Position numbers and translations under genes: made by a program
Part shown: one piece after another, positions 36,618 to 46,241 of the stretch
Layout: every line of letters begins with the position of its first letter
How positions within the stretch are numbered: position 1 is the first letter of the stretch
NCBI RefSeq assembly: GCF_001507855.1
Contig: NZ_LGEN01000005.1
Span: 1 to 64,000, forward strand
Direction: 5' to 3'
Source: Halomonas sp. 54_146
GTDB lineage: Bacteria; Pseudomonadota; Gammaproteobacteria; Pseudomonadales; Halomonadaceae
DNA: 64,000 nt
Notes under the pieces: generated by a model
Seen by the model: the letters and a program-made list of their open reading frames with translations, nothing else
What the model was told of the DNA's origin: nothing
Databases searched by the model: none

Positions 36618-37280
36618 ATGCCGATGCAAATGCCTCAAGCGATACTGTTTGATTTAGATGGCACCCTAGTTGATACAGCGCCGGACTTAGCTAACGCCAC
36701 CAATGCGCTGCGTGCCCACCATGGTTTAGCTCCCCTGCCCTACAACGTTATACGCAGCCAGGTTTCAAACGGCGGCAGCGCGTTAGTCACGCTAGCGCTC
36801 GGCCTGGACACCGCCTCTATTGAACACACGCTTGCCCGCGAGTTTTTACTTGATAGCTATGAGCAAGCAGTCGCCGTGCATAGCCGGGTATTTTCGCCAT
36901 TGGATGGATGGCTGAAAGAGTGGCACGCCGATCAGCGGCCGTGGGGCATTGTGACCAATAAACCGCGCCGCTATACGCTACCGCTATTGGAAGCGCTGGC
37001 GCTGCAACCCGGGGCGCTACTGTGTGCAGATGATCTCAGCGTAAAAAAACCCGCGCCAGAACCGCTTTGGGAAGCGGCTCGCCGCTTAGGCGTTGAACCT
37101 GAGCAGTGCTGGTATATCGGTGACCATGTGCGCGATGTGCAAGCAGCCGTTGCCGCCGGCATGACCGCAGTGGCAGTCGGCTATGGCTATATCAGCGAGG
37201 GGGACGATTACCAGCAGTGGCCCGCTGATCTTTGGTTTGAGGAGTGTGGTGCACTGGTGGATGCCCTGCGCGCGTTTTAA
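36618..37280 (+). CDS. mupP: HAD phosphatase, probable MurNAc-6-phosphate phosphatase
   Basis: 220-residue HAD-superfamily hydrolase. Motif I FDLDGTLVDTAPDLANA, motif II IVTNKP, the lysine in SVKKPAPEP, and motif IV YIGDHVRDVQAA are all present. By sequence alone it would be called phosphoglycolate phosphatase, but its position between ubiG and a YciK-type reductase is that of Pseudomonas mupP, which dephosphorylates N-acetylmuramate 6-phosphate in cell-wall recycling. The start directly follows the ubiG stop. Confidence 0.8.
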   Translation: MPMQMPQAILFDLDGTLVDTAPDLANATNALRAHHGLAPLPYNVIRSQVSNGGSALVTLALGLDTASIEHTLAREFLLDSYEQAVAVHSRVFSPLDGWLKEWHADQRPWGIVTNKPRRYTLPLLEALALQPGALLCADDLSVKKPAPEPLWEAARRLGVEPEQCWYIGDHVRDVQAAVAAGMTAVAVGYGYISEGDDYQQWPADLWFEECGALVDALRAF

Positions 37281-37306
37281 CGCTCACTCAGGGCATCGGA
37301 TTTTCA

Positions 37307-38068
37307 CTATGCCCGCGGCGGTTGGGCGTCGAATTTCTGACCGCTGGTGCCCGCGCTATCTGGCCCCATTAGCCATAAGTAAGTCGGCATAATGGCTTCT
37401 GGGGTACGCAGCGTGAAGGGGTCTTCGCCAGGGTAAGCCGTGCGGCGCATTTGAGTGCGAGTGGCCCCGGGGTTTAAGGTATTGACGCGAATATTGGGTT
37501 GATTCGCCAGCTCATCGGCCAGCACTTCAACAAACCCTTCAGTAGCAAACTTAGAGACAGAATAAGCGCCCCAATAAGCACGGCCTTTGCGGCCAACGCT
37601 GGAAGAGGTAAAAATCACTGAGGCATCTTCAGATTGCTGCAATAACGGTAACAGCGCCTGCGTCATCCAAATGGGGCCGTTGATGTTAACCTGCATTACC
37701 TGTTGCCAAAGTTCGGGGTTGTACTGTTCAAACGGCGTGATACGGCCTAATAACCCAGCGTTATGTAGCAAACCATCTAAACGCCCAAACTCTTTATCCA
37801 GCGTTTCTGCCATATCATGAAAATCTTTAAGCGTGGCCCCTTCAAAGTTCAAAGGAAAAATAGCGGGTTGAGGGCCGCCGGCCGCTTCGATTTCATCGTA
37901 GACGCGCTCCAGTTTGGCAATGGTGCGCCCCAATAGAATCACGGTTGCCCCATGCTGGGCATAGCTTAATGCCGCCGCACGGCCAATCCCGTCCCCTGCG
38001 CCGGTTACCAACACAATGCGATTTTCCAATAGGTTGGGCGCTGGTTGATAGTCGATCTTGCAGCTCAT
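37307..38068 (-). CDS. yciK: YciK-family short-chain oxidoreductase
   Basis: 253-residue SDR. The NAD(P) motif VLVTGAGDGIGRAAALSYA lies at about 20, NAG in LLHNAGLLG, and the catalytic Ser-Tyr-Lys in FTSSSVGRKG and AYSVSKFATEGFVE. FNFEGAT and PGATRTQMRRTAYPGEDP are YciK-specific. Substrate unknown. The start at 38068 (MSCKIDYQPAP) follows AAGGAATC; the ATG at 38137 overlaps cpoB and lacks a site. Converges on mupP. Confidence 0.93.
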   Translation of the reverse strand: MSCKIDYQPAPNLLENRIVLVTGAGDGIGRAAALSYAQHGATVILLGRTIAKLERVYDEIEAAGGPQPAIFPLNFEGATLKDFHDMAETLDKEFGRLDGLLHNAGLLGRITPFEQYNPELWQQVMQVNINGPIWMTQALLPLLQQSEDASVIFTSSSVGRKGRAYWGAYSVSKFATEGFVEVLADELANQPNIRVNTLNPGATRTQMRRTAYPGEDPFTLRTPEAIMPTYLWLMGPDSAGTSGQKFDAQPPRA

Positions 38069-38090
38069 GCTGATTCCTTGAAGCAAAAAA

Positions 38091-38885
38091 TTAACTTGCT
38101 GATTGGCGTAAAAAGTCGTTAGCAAGGCCTGCGGCACTGCTTTGCGGATAGTCGTCGCGTACTTGTTCTAGCAACTCCCGGCTGCGTTGTGCCTCACCTT
38201 GGCGCGCCTTGACTAGCCCTAGCTTATAGAGCGCATCGGGCACTTTACTACTGCCGCTGTAATCTTGAATAACGCGACTAAACGATTGGTCGGCTTTATC
38301 AAGCTCGCCTTCTGCTGCGTATAACTCGCCCAGCCAATAATGACCATTGGCCGTTAATGTAGTATCAGGGTGATCGGTAACAAAGGTTTCAAACGCTGCG
38401 ATAGCATCGCCAAAACGGCGCGCTTGAACATGCTCAAAGGCTGCATGGTAATCGGCCTGGGCATCCTCACTGACATTACGGCTGGAAGGAGCGTTAATCA
38501 CTTCTTCAGCGGCGGCGGGCTCTACCGTCGGTGTTGATTGCTCAATCTGACTGGGGCCGCTGCTCATTAGCCGGTCTTCAATATCGAGATACTGCTGCTG
38601 TGATTGGCGACGCAGCTGCTCTAATTGATGGCGTAATTCTTCTATCTGGCCGCGTAACTGCTGAATTTCCTGCTGATTCTCTTGCACTTGATTGAACAGC
38701 ACAAGATTACCGCTAGACGATTCCAGCCGTTGCGTCTGGTCGTAGAAGCCCCTGCTGGGAGCATTGGAAAGGTCTTGAACGAGCGGCTGTTGGGCAGCAG
38801 CCGTTAGGGGCAATACGGACAGCGGGAGCACTAAGGCTCCCGCACCGAACAGCCTCTCAAAGTAACGTTTGAGACTGTGATTCAT
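38091..38885 (-). CDS. cpoB: Cell division coordinator CpoB (Tol-Pal associated, YbgF)
   Basis: 264-residue periplasmic protein: signal peptide ending near TAAAQ (about 32), a trimerising coiled coil (about 60-100, QENQQEIQQLRGQIEELRHQ) and three C-terminal TPR repeats (about 145-262). It links peptidoglycan synthesis by PBP1B to Tol-driven outer-membrane constriction. The ATG at 38885 follows GGAGTCACT. Last gene of the tolQRAB-pal-cpoB block; a hairpin and a tandem-repeat array separate it from pal. Confidence 0.94.
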   Translation of the reverse strand: MNHSLKRYFERLFGAGALVLPLSVLPLTAAAQQPLVQDLSNAPSRGFYDQTQRLESSSGNLVLFNQVQENQQEIQQLRGQIEELRHQLEQLRRQSQQQYLDIEDRLMSSGPSQIEQSTPTVEPAAAEEVINAPSSRNVSEDAQADYHAAFEHVQARRFGDAIAAFETFVTDHPDTTLTANGHYWLGELYAAEGELDKADQSFSRVIQDYSGSSKVPDALYKLGLVKARQGEAQRSRELLEQVRDDYPQSSAAGLANDFLRQSAS

Positions 38886-38905
38886 AGTGACTCCGTATAT
38901 GAAAT

Positions 38906-38928
38906 ACGGCCTGCCTAGGGCAGGCCGT
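38906..38928. other. Hairpin between pal and cpoB
   Basis: ACGGCCTGCC (38906-38915) pairs with GGCAGGCCGT (38919-38928) around TAG. There is no T run after it on the minus strand, so partial termination or mRNA protection is more likely than full termination. Confidence 0.75.
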
Positions 38929-38936
38929 GTCTTCAA

Positions 38937-39020
38937 CAGTAGTTAAATACTTAGTAGTTAAATACTGGGTACTTAGATGCTTAAATACTGAGGTACTTAG
39001 ATACTCAGTAATTAAATACA
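38937..39020. repeat. Five to six 15/16-bp units starting at the 3' end of pal
   Basis: Units 38937-38951 (CAGTAGTTAAATACT), 38952-38966 (TAGTAGTTAAATACT), 38967-38981, a half unit 38982-38989, 38990-39005 (16 bp) and 39006-39020. The pal stop codon (39005-39007, minus strand) and last codons lie inside the array. Confidence 0.9.
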
Positions 39021-39562
39021 ACGCGACGGTTTTGTGAATAGGCGCTCTCACCTTGACCATTCACTGCCGGACGCTCTTCACCATAGCTGACAACGCTCAT
39101 TTGCGCAGAAGAAACGCCCTGGATGTTTAAGAAACGCTCTACCGAACCGGCACGACGCTCACCTAGCGCCATGTTGTATTCACGGGTGCCACGTTCGTCA
39201 GTGTGGCCGTGAAGAACCACTTGAGCATTGGGGTTGGCACGCAAATAACGCGCATGAGCCATAACGACAGATTCATACTCGCTTTTAATCGTGTCACGGT
39301 CGTAATCGAAATAGATGGTGCGCACTTCCGGAATCCGCGAATCCGCCTGCTGGCCGTAACCAGCTCCAGAACCTGAACCTGAGCCAGTCGTAGAACCATA
39401 CTGGCTGCCAGTACCTGTGCCTGCGGTGCTAGAACCGGTAGTCGTTCCGTTCTGGCTACCGTAAGAGTCACCATCTTGGGTTCCGCCGGTGCTGGAACAG
39501 CCAGCGATTACCACGATTGATAGCGCTGCTGCTAATGAGCGAGCCAACGGTTTAAGTTGCAT
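39005..39562 (-). CDS. pal: Peptidoglycan-associated lipoprotein Pal
   Basis: 185-residue outer-membrane lipoprotein that binds peptidoglycan and TolB. The lipobox is VIAGC (Cys22), followed by an unusually Gly/Ser/Thr-rich linker (about 25-75, repeated TGSxS motifs) and an OmpA-like domain with IYFDYDRDTIK at about 88, the meso-DAP-binding LHGHTDERGTREYNMALGERR at about 118 and SYGEERPA. AAGGAGTCTG precedes the ATG. Fifth gene of the Tol-Pal operon. Confidence 0.96.
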   Translation of the reverse strand: MQLKPLARSLAAALSIVVIAGCSSTGGTQDGDSYGSQNGTTTGSSTAGTGTGSQYGSTTGSGSGSGAGYGQQADSRIPEVRTIYFDYDRDTIKSEYESVVMAHARYLRANPNAQVVLHGHTDERGTREYNMALGERRAGSVERFLNIQGVSSAQMSVVSYGEERPAVNGQGESAYSQNRRVVFNY

Positions 39563-39582
39563 AATCAGACTCCTTGCCTGAA

Positions 39583-39642
39583 AACTAACAGTTTCAATAA
39601 CTAACAGTTTCGATGTTAATCAATTAAGTTGATCAATTTAAG
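39583..39642. repeat. Two nested tandem duplications (16 bp x2, 14 bp x2) between tolB and pal
   Basis: AACTAACAGTTTCAAT (39583-39598) and AACTAACAGTTTCGAT (39599-39614); then GTTAATCAATTAAG (39615-39628) and TTGATCAATTTAAG (39629-39642). The second pair includes the tolB stop codon (39633-39635, minus strand). Confidence 0.88.
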
Positions 39643-40919
39643 AAGGGTGACCAGGCTGGATCACGTACATCACCTTGTGCTGAAGGCAGCCTGAAAGAAG
39701 AGCGGCCATCGGCGGATACAGCACTAAGCACCCCACTGTTACCCTGTTGGGTAGCGAAGATTACCATGGTCCCGTTCGGTGCAACACTAGGAGATTCATC
39801 TCTTGTTGATTCACTCAGCACCACCAAGCGGTCGTTACTTAAATCTTGCTTTGCTACTTGGTAACCACGGCCAGAATGGTGAATCAAGAATATCTGCTCA
39901 CCATCAGGAGAATAGCGCCCGCGCGCATTGTAGTTACCGGTAAACGTGAGCCGCTTTTCTTCTCCGCTGGCCATTGAATATTGGTACAGCTGCGGGCCAC
40001 CGCTGCGGTCAGAGGTGAACAACAAGCTTTGGCCGTCTGGCGACCATGCCGGCTCAGTATCAATGCTGCTGTTATTGGTGATGCGCTCTACTGAGCGGTT
40101 AGCCACATCCATAATATAGATTTCAGGCTGACCATCTTTAGACAACGACATGGCGATACGCCGACCTTCTGGTGACCACGCGGGCGCGCCATTAATACCG
40201 TCAAACGAGGTCGCCATCACGCGCTGACCCGTTGCAACATCCTGGATATAAATCGCCGGACGCTCCGTCTCAAAAGAAACATAAGCAAGTTTGGTGCCAT
40301 CGGGTGACCATGACGGTGACATGATTGGCTCGTTAGAGGTTAATACCTGCTCGCTACGACGCCCGTCGGCATCAGCAACGTACAAACCAAACTGCATGTT
40401 GTCACCGACACCTTGTGCGGTGACGTAGGCAATCTTGGTTGAGAACGCACCGCGAATGCCGGTAATCTCTTCGAAGATTTGGTCGCTAATATAGTGAGCA
40501 GCGCCCCGCAGGTCATTGCCTCTCACGGTTACCGTTTCGCCAATCATTCGGCGCTGGCCGCTGATATCCATAAGCTCAAACTGAAGTTCGAAGCCACCAG
40601 CGGTCTGTTCGGCCCTGCCTACCACCAAATAGCGTACATCCAGCGAACGCCAGGTACCGAATTGCACATTGCCAGATTGGCTAGGCTGTTCAAACATGGC
40701 ACTTCGCGCCAAGGGGGCAAAATAGCCGCTGCGCTCAAGGTCATCTTGAACAATCTGCGCTATATCTTCTGGCATACCCTCTGAGCCTGCGAACGGCACC
40801 ACCCCAATGGGCAGCGCTTGGTCGCTGCCTCGCGTGATCTCAATGGTTAGATTTGCACTTGCCACACTGCTAACGAATAGCAGCACACAGAATAACCATA
40901 CTTTGCTCAAGCTTTGCAT
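39633..40919 (-). CDS. tolB: Tol-Pal periplasmic beta-propeller TolB
   Basis: 428-residue protein with a Sec signal ([16 protein letters not shown]), an N-terminal alpha/beta domain (about 25-165) and a six-bladed WD40-like propeller whose blades repeat SPDG/PAWSPDG motifs ([39 protein letters not shown]). It moves between Pal and the TolA C-terminus. The ATG overlaps the tolA stop (TGATG, 40917-40921). Confidence 0.96.
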   Translation of the reverse strand: MQSLSKVWLFCVLLFVSSVASANLTIEITRGSDQALPIGVVPFAGSEGMPEDIAQIVQDDLERSGYFAPLARSAMFEQPSQSGNVQFGTWRSLDVRYLVVGRAEQTAGGFELQFELMDISGQRRMIGETVTVRGNDLRGAAHYISDQIFEEITGIRGAFSTKIAYVTAQGVGDNMQFGLYVADADGRRSEQVLTSNEPIMSPSWSPDGTKLAYVSFETERPAIYIQDVATGQRVMATSFDGINGAPAWSPEGRRIAMSLSKDGQPEIYIMDVANRSVERITNNSSIDTEPAWSPDGQSLLFTSDRSGGPQLYQYSMASGEEKRLTFTGNYNARGRYSPDGEQIFLIHHSGRGYQVAKQDLSNDRLVVLSESTRDESPSVAPNGTMVIFATQQGNSGVLSAVSADGRSSFRLPSAQGDVRDPAWSPFLN

Positions 40920-42088
40920 CAGCGAACATCCCCCGGGGTAAATCGCAGATTAAACTGACGTAAATTTCGTTGCTGGTCGGCTGGTAAATCTCGTAATTCA
41001 CCAAACGGTGCAGCATGTTGCACGGCCTGCATCACTGACCGATCAAAAGCACTATCGCCGCTTGATGTCACAATCGATGTTGCCAAAACTTCTCCTGATG
41101 GGCCTAGCCGTACTTGTAGCGTAGCACTCATCGAATCACTTGCACCGGGCGGAATCACCCACGCCTGTTCGACAGCACGGCGAACAATGTTGATGAAGCT
41201 ATTGGCAGCCTGCGCGGCTTGCTGAGCATTTGCTGCCGCCTCGGCTTGTCCTGCCAGCTGGCGTTGCATGGCCGCCTCGGCAGCTTCTGCGGCCTCACGT
41301 TGACGCGCTGCTTCTGCCTCACGACGCTGCTGCTCTTGTGCTTCACGTTGGCGCTGGGCTTCTGCTTCCCGCTGTCGTTGCGCTTCCTCTTGCTCACGCA
41401 GACGCTGCGCTTCAGCCTCACGCTGGCGTTGGGCTTGTGCTTCTTCTTCACGCTGTTGTTGCTCTGCCGCTTCACGCTGGCGTTGGGCTTCTTCCGCCTC
41501 ACGGCGCTGCTGCTCTTGCGCTTCGCGTTGCCGCTGCGCTTCCGCTTCCTCGCGCTGCTGTTGCTCGGCGGCTTCTTGCTGGCGTCGCGCCTCCTCCACT
41601 TCACGCTGACGTTCTGCGGCGGCTTCTGCCTCGGCTGCGCGTTCGGCCGCTTCAGCGGCCTGCTGTTCAGCTTGCTCAGCCGCTTCTGCAGCACGGCGCT
41701 GGGCGTCGGCCTCTGCGGCCGCACGCGCTTCTTCTAATGCTTGGGCCTCCGCTTCTGCCGCCTGCTGGGCTGCTTGCTCGGCAGCTTGTTGCTCCGCTGC
41801 GGCCTGCTGTTCACTGGCTGAAGGCACCTCTGGCGCGTCAGGCTCTGCCGGGGCTTCAGCTGGCGCACTCATCGCTGCTTGTTGATCCGTTGCCTGCTGC
41901 GCCTGATCGGTAAACGTTTCCGTGCTTACTAGCGTTGCTTGCACAATAGAGGAACTATCAGGGTCTGCCGTTCGGCTCGGCAAGCTAATCAAGCTAAACG
42001 CTACAATCGCGACGTGTACGCCTATCGCCAGAATAGTGGGCCATTTATAGCCAACATCTTGAGGATCGCGAGAAGATTTTACTGCCAT
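40919..42088 (-). CDS. tolA: Tol-Pal transmembrane linker protein TolA
   Basis: About 389 residues: one membrane helix ([21 protein letters not shown]), a very long Ala/Gln/Glu/Arg-rich helical domain with R-E-A-E-E-Q-Q-like repeats (about 75-270) and a C-terminal globular domain ([20 protein letters not shown] onwards) that contacts TolB/Pal. It transmits proton-motive energy from TolQR to the outer membrane. The start at 42088 (MAVKSSRDP) follows AAGGCGCAC; the ATG at 42109, overlapping tolR, is the alternative. Confidence 0.92.
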   Translation of the reverse strand: MAVKSSRDPQDVGYKWPTILAIGVHVAIVAFSLISLPSRTADPDSSSIVQATLVSTETFTDQAQQATDQQAAMSAPAEAPAEPDAPEVPSASEQQAAAEQQAAEQAAQQAAEAEAQALEEARAAAEADAQRRAAEAAEQAEQQAAEAAERAAEAEAAAERQREVEEARRQQEAAEQQQREEAEAQRQREAQEQQRREAEEAQRQREAAEQQQREEEAQAQRQREAEAQRLREQEEAQRQREAEAQRQREAQEQQRREAEAARQREAAEAAEAAMQRQLAGQAEAAANAQQAAQAANSFINIVRRAVEQAWVIPPGASDSMSATLQVRLGPSGEVLATSIVTSSGDSAFDRSVMQAVQHAAPFGELRDLPADQQRNLRQFNLRFTPGDVR

Positions 42089-42101
42089 GTGCGCCTTGCC
42101 C

Positions 42102-42539
42102 TTACCCATCTTGCGGCGGCTCGGAAAGCAGCCCCACATTAGCAACACCCGCGCCCTGTAGCGTACTCATCAAAACAACAATCTGCCCATAGGCCACATT
42201 ACGGTCACCGCGCACCATTACCGGTGTGCCCGGGCGCTGTTGCAAAATAGCCACAACGCGCTGCGACATCTCATCTAGCGTTACAGAGGTTGAGTCTTCT
42301 CCCAGCGAGATGAAATACCCCCCTTCGCGATCAACCGAGATCACAATCGGGTCATTATCTTCCTGAGCGTCAATTGGCTCGGAAGTGACCTGAGGCAACT
42401 CAACCTGCACGCCCTGGGTCAACATAGGCGCTGTAATCATAAAGATCACCAGCAGTACCAGCATGACATCAATGAAAGGGACAACGTTAATCTCCCCCAT
42501 CGGCTTGCTTTTACCGCTACGATTGAACGGTCCTTGCAT
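42102..42539 (-). CDS. tolR: Tol-Pal proton-channel subunit TolR
   Basis: 145-residue ExbD/TolR protein: one N-terminal helix (INVVPFIDVMLVLLVIFMIT, with the proton-path aspartate in FIDVMLV) and a periplasmic domain (DREGGYFISLGED to VGLLSEPP). It pairs with TolQ as the energy-harvesting stator. GGGAGACAGTC precedes the ATG. It overlaps or nearly abuts tolA. Confidence 0.96.
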   Translation of the reverse strand: MQGPFNRSGKSKPMGEINVVPFIDVMLVLLVIFMITAPMLTQGVQVELPQVTSEPIDAQEDNDPIVISVDREGGYFISLGEDSTSVTLDEMSQRVVAILQQRPGTPVMVRGDRNVAYGQIVVLMSTLQGAGVANVGLLSEPPQDG

Positions 42540-42550
42540 GACTGTCTCCC

Positions 42551-43246
42551 TTAGCTGGCGCTCGGCTTGCCGTCACGACCTTGCAGATTACGGTGCAAAA
42601 TCGCGTGGAACTCTTCGGCAAAGTCTTCATATTTACCCAGCAGTCGAGAAGCATCATTAGACAGACGGTTATAAAAAATGACCGCAGGAATGGCTGCAAA
42701 CAGACCCATTGCGGTGGCAATCAGCGCTTCCGCAATCCACGGGGCAACCGTTGCCAAGGTGGCTTGTTGGGTAAGCGATAGCGCCTGGAAAGAGCCCATG
42801 ATCCCCCATACGGTGCCAAACAGGCCAATATAAGGGCTGGCGGAAGCAACCGTAGCGAGAAACACTAAATGCTGGGTTAAGCGGTCTTCTTCCCGTGACC
42901 ATGCAACGCGCATGCTGCGCTGTACGCCTTCTAACACGGTGCCGGCATCACGGGTTTTAGGCATCAAGCGATTAAATTCGCGGAAACCGGCCTGAAAAAC
43001 ATGTTCAGCGCCGTGGCGTGGGTCATCAGCCGGGATCTCTCGATAAAGCTCATTCAAGTCGATACCGGACCAAAATGATTCTTCAAATTGGTTGTACTCT
43101 TGCTTAGCACGGCGCAGCGCAATACTGCGCTGAAAAATCACCACCCAAGAGAGGATCGACCCCACCACCAGTAGCAGCATGACCAGCTGTACGACGGTGC
43201 TGGCACTCATTATCAGGTGGGGAATGGACATGGTGTTATCGTTCAC
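42551..43246 (-). CDS. tolQ: Tol-Pal proton-channel subunit TolQ
   Basis: About 231 residues with three helices: VVQLVMLLLVVGSILSWVVIF near the N-terminus, and the conserved pair around ATVASASPYIGLFGTVWGIM and ALIATAMGLFAAIPAVIFYN. It forms the proton channel with TolR. The start is uncertain. A GTG at 43246 is well placed after GAGGG; ATG at 43231 (MSIPHLIMS) and ATG at 43258 have weaker sites. Confidence 0.93.
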   Translation of the reverse strand: MNDNTMSIPHLIMSASTVVQLVMLLLVVGSILSWVVIFQRSIALRRAKQEYNQFEESFWSGIDLNELYREIPADDPRHGAEHVFQAGFREFNRLMPKTRDAGTVLEGVQRSMRVAWSREEDRLTQHLVFLATVASASPYIGLFGTVWGIMGSFQALSLTQQATLATVAPWIAEALIATAMGLFAAIPAVIFYNRLSNDASRLLGKYEDFAEEFHAILHRNLQGRDGKPSAS

Positions 43247-43304
43247 AGGTGCCCTCATCAATCTATTAGGGTCGGTATGGCCGACGCAGTGAGTGACCTC
43301 TTGG

Positions 43305-43718
43305 CTAAGAGGCCCTTGTCAAAAAGGTAAGCGATGCAGGCCACGCTTTTGGCCGCATACGCTCGGTGCTCAAGCAGGCTATCTCGACTGTGGCAGAGCA
43401 AAGGAGTTCCCCTGCTCGCCAAACTTGCTGTTCAAAGGTCATTCGGCAGCGCCCAACATGGGTTACCTCGGCACTGATTTCCAGTGCGTCATCCAGGCAC
43501 GCCGGTTTAGCGTAGTGACAGGCCAAGCGGTATACCACTAGCTGTGTACCTTCGTCTAGCAACGTTTGCTGATTAAGGCCTTGCTGGCGAAGCCATTCAC
43601 TGCGCGCTCGTTCCATAAACTTCAGGTAGTTAACGTAGTAGACAATGCCGCCTGCGTCGGTATCTTCCATATAAACACGTAGCGGCAGGCGGTAACTAGC
43701 GTTAGCAGGGGCACTCAC
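43305..43718 (-). CDS. ybgC: Tol-Pal-associated acyl-CoA thioesterase YbgC
   Basis: 137-residue hot-dog thioesterase. The active-site aspartate lies in [20 protein letters not shown] near the N-terminus (core motif [13 protein letters not shown]), followed by [10 protein letters not shown]. It hydrolyses short acyl-CoA or acyl-ACP thioesters and always heads the tol operon. It starts at a GTG that overlaps the ruvB stop (GTGA, 43715-43718). Confidence 0.95.
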   Translation of the reverse strand: MSAPANASYRLPLRVYMEDTDAGGIVYYVNYLKFMERARSEWLRQQGLNQQTLLDEGTQLVVYRLACHYAKPACLDDALEISAEVTHVGRCRMTFEQQVWRAGELLCSATVEIACLSTERMRPKAWPASLTFLTRAS

Positions 43719-44752
43719 GGGCGACGCTCTCCTTCCATATCGGTGGCTTGTTCATGAGGAACGCGCTCAAAATGCAGCCACGCTTGGCGAGTAACAACGC
43801 GGCCACGGGGCGTGCGCATCATTAAGCCCTGCTGAATAAGGTAAGGCTCAATCACATCCTCAATGGTGTCGCGTTCTTCACTAATCGCGGCTGCAAGCGA
43901 GTCTATACCTACGGGGCCACCGTCAAATTTATCGATCATGGCGAGCAGTAGCCGCCGGTCCATATGATCCAAACCGTGGTGGTCCACATTAAGCATATTG
44001 AGTGCCGCATCGGCCATAGCGACATCGACCACGCCGTTGCCTTTCATTTCGGCGTAATCACGCACGCGACGTAACAACCGGTTGGCAATTCGCGGCGTGC
44101 CGCGGGAACGACGAGCCACTTCAATGGCACCATCGTGGCTGGTTTCGACGCCTAACAAGCGTGCCGAACGCGAGACAATCTCCGTTAGCTCTTCAAGGTT
44201 ATAAAACTCAAGCCGCTGAACGATACCAAACCGGTCACGCAGTGGGGAGGTTAACAACCCGGCTCTAGTGGTCGCGCCTACCAGGGTAAAACGGGGAAGA
44301 TCGAGCTTGATAGAACGAGCGGCAGGCCCTTCTCCAATCATGATATCCAGCTGAAAATCTTCCATCGCTGGATACAACACTTCTTCAACCACGGGTGACA
44401 GACGATGAATTTCATCGATAAACAGCACATCGCCCGGTTCTAGATTGGTCAGCATGGCGGCCAAGTCGCCCGCGCGCTCAAGCACCGGCCCAGAGGTCGA
44501 CTTCATGCCCACCCCCATCTCAGTGGCAATAATATGCGCAAGCGTCGTTTTACCTAGCCCTGGCGGGCCAAAGACTAGCGTGTGATCCAGGCTTTCTTCG
44601 CGCAGCCGTGCCGCACCAATAAATATTTCCAACTGCTCACGAACTCGCGGCTGGCCAATATAGTCATCCAGCCGCTTGGGGCGAATAGCGTAATCAATGC
44701 GCCCCTCTCCCTGTTCAGGTTCAGCGGCGATCAGCCGATCGTGCTCTAACAT
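43715..44752 (-). CDS. ruvB: Holliday junction branch-migration helicase RuvB
   Basis: 345-residue AAA+ motor. Walker [15 protein letters not shown] at about 63, Walker [11 protein letters not shown] at about 113, sensor 1 GATTRAG, the arginine-finger segment [16 protein letters not shown], and the C-terminal winged helix beginning near [15 protein letters not shown]. It drives RuvA-bound junctions during recombinational repair. AGAGCACC precedes the ATG. Confidence 0.97.
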   Translation of the reverse strand: MLEHDRLIAAEPEQGEGRIDYAIRPKRLDDYIGQPRVREQLEIFIGAARLREESLDHTLVFGPPGLGKTTLAHIIATEMGVGMKSTSGPVLERAGDLAAMLTNLEPGDVLFIDEIHRLSPVVEEVLYPAMEDFQLDIMIGEGPAARSIKLDLPRFTLVGATTRAGLLTSPLRDRFGIVQRLEFYNLEELTEIVSRSARLLGVETSHDGAIEVARRSRGTPRIANRLLRRVRDYAEMKGNGVVDVAMADAALNMLNVDHHGLDHMDRRLLLAMIDKFDGGPVGIDSLAAAISEERDTIEDVIEPYLIQQGLMMRTPRGRVVTRQAWLHFERVPHEQATDMEGERRP

Positions 44753-44831
44753 AGGTGCTCTTCTTTATGGCGATTCAAAAAGGTCTGTTTAACGCAGTTT
44801 TTTCAGTTTTTTTGCTGATACCGCTGGCTGC

Positions 44832-45449
44832 TTAGCCGCTCATTCGCTGGGTCAGTGCGGCTTTTATAAGCGCTTCGGTGGACTGATGAGGATCAAGATT
44901 GGCTAGCATCTTCGAAGCTTCAGTGAGCTTGTAGCCTAGGCTGACCAGCGCAGCTTCAGCATCGGCAAGGCTATTGTGGGCAGAAGCTCGGCCATTAGTC
45001 GCCTCAAGAGGCAGTAGCGCGCTGCCATCTTCCCACTTGTCTTTCCAATCTGGGAAGCGGTCACGCATTTCGATAATCAGCCGCTCGGCAGTTTTCTTAC
45101 CCACCCCTGGCAGTGTTGTCAGTGCTTTGCTGTCGTCGTCACGCACGCAGCGCATGAAGGCATCTTCATCCATGCCCGATAAAATTGCCAGCGCGAGCTT
45201 GGGGCCTACGCCATTGACTTTAATCAGCGCACGAAATAGAGCGCGCTCGTGTTCACGGCCAAACCCATACAGCAAGTGGGCGTCATCACGAATGGTTAAA
45301 TGGGTGAATAATGAAACGCTCTCGTTCACCTCTGGAAGAGCCACCAGCGTGTTCATTGAGGTTTCCAGTTCATAACCTACGCCGTGAACGTCGATCACAA
45401 TCCACGGGGGTTGCTTTGCCACTAGCTGGCCACTCAAACGTCCAATCAT
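44832..45449 (-). CDS. ruvA: Holliday junction-binding protein RuvA
   Basis: 205-residue tetrameric protein. Domain I begins MIGRLSGQLVAKQPPWIVID; domain II has helix-hairpin-helix motifs LIKVNGVGPKLALAIL and LTTLPGVGKKTAERLI; domain III at the C-terminus (AEAALVSLGYK) contacts RuvB. GAGCGACTTT precedes the ATG. The 79-bp gap to ruvB has no obvious promoter. Confidence 0.96.
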   Translation of the reverse strand: MIGRLSGQLVAKQPPWIVIDVHGVGYELETSMNTLVALPEVNESVSLFTHLTIRDDAHLLYGFGREHERALFRALIKVNGVGPKLALAILSGMDEDAFMRCVRDDDSKALTTLPGVGKKTAERLIIEMRDRFPDWKDKWEDGSALLPLEATNGRASAHNSLADAEAALVSLGYKLTEASKMLANLDPHQSTEALIKAALTQRMSG

Positions 45450-45476
45450 AAAGTCGCTCGCATCTGTATGAAAAAA

Positions 45477-45509
45477 GAGATTAAAAAGAGATTAAAAAGA
45501 GAGCAAAAA
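45477..45509. repeat. Three 11-bp tandem units upstream of ruvA
   Basis: GAGATTAAAAA (45477-45487), GAGATTAAAAA (45488-45498), GAGAGCAAAAA (45499-45509). Confidence 0.88.
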
Positions 45510-45605
45510 GCAGGCATTTACCATAAAGCAGAATGTTACTATAAAGCGGCTCTGTACAGATGACCAGTGGTTCAGAAACTGCACAGCGAGCATTTACGAC
45601 AAGCC

Positions 45606-46199
45606 TTACAGCCGCCAGCGGCCGGTGGAGCGGCGGCGGCCCCGAGATGGCGCGGCGGGCAGGCCGTTGCCGCTGTTGGCATGACTGTTATAAACACGGC
45701 TGTTATAAGCATGCGTTAGCGCAATGGCTAACGCATCGGCAGCGTCGGCCTGAGGAGTAGCAGACAGCTGCAAAATAGCCGTTACCATATGCTGCACCTG
45801 CTCTTTATCCGCGCCGCCCTGGCCGGTCACGGCCTGCTTGATCTGCCGTGCGGCGTATTCGGCAAGGCTTAAGCCATGATTGGCCATACACACCAGCGCC
45901 GCTCCCCGTGCTTGGCCCAGTTTCAGCGCTGAATCAGGGTTTTTAGCCATAAATACCCGCTCAATGGCTACCTGGGCAGGACGATGCAGGCCGACGACTT
46001 CGCTTAAACCAGCGTAGATTTGCGCTAAACGCTGCTCTAACGCCCCTTCTGCAGTGCGAATACAGCCACTCGCCACGTAGCAGGGTTTAACCCCCACCAC
46101 ATCGATTACGCCGTAACCGGTTACCCGGGAACCCGGGTCAATGCCCAAAATACGAAGGGTTACAGCGGGCTTTTTTTCAACCATGACGCCAGTACTCAT
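45606..46199 (-). CDS. ruvC: Holliday junction resolvase RuvC with extended C-terminus
   Basis: 197 residues; typical RuvC has about 173. Catalytic acids are visible: Asp in [14 protein letters not shown], Glu in [19 protein letters not shown], and the aspartates in [16 protein letters not shown]. The core ends at ALTHA. A tail of about 36 residues follows, made first of 15-bp-repeat-encoded units ([10 protein letters not shown]) and then a basic stretch ([13 protein letters not shown]). The start is ATG 46199, or ATG 46184 if the first five residues are dropped; neither has a strong site. Confidence 0.93.
   Translation of the reverse strand: MSTGVMVEKKPAVTLRILGIDPGSRVTGYGVIDVVGVKPCYVASGCIRTAEGALEQRLAQIYAGLSEVVGLHRPAQVAIERVFMAKNPDSALKLGQARGAALVCMANHGLSLAEYAARQIKQAVTGQGGADKEQVQHMVTAILQLSATPQADAADALAIALTHAYNSRVYNSHANSGNGLPAAPSRGRRRSTGRWRL
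45678..45707 (-). repeat. Two 15-bp coding units in the RuvC C-terminal tail
   Basis: Minus-strand units 45707-45693 (TATAACAGCCGTGTT) and 45692-45678 (TATAACAGTCATGCC) encode YNSRV and YNSHA; a diverged NSGNG follows. Confidence 0.8.
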
Positions 46200-46241
46200 G
46201 TGTGGGCTTAAGCGTTCGGAACTAAATACTTAGCAGCATAC

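Noticed and set aside
41230-41700. CRISPR-like or VNTR repeat
   Set aside because: The periodicity is explained by the repeated R-E-A-E-Q codons of TolA; no spacers.
41219-41913. Two long plus-strand frames (172 and 227 residues) opposite tolA
   Set aside because: They are the complement of the Ala/Gln/Glu/Arg-rich tolA helical domain, giving Leu/Cys/Arg-rich low-complexity products.
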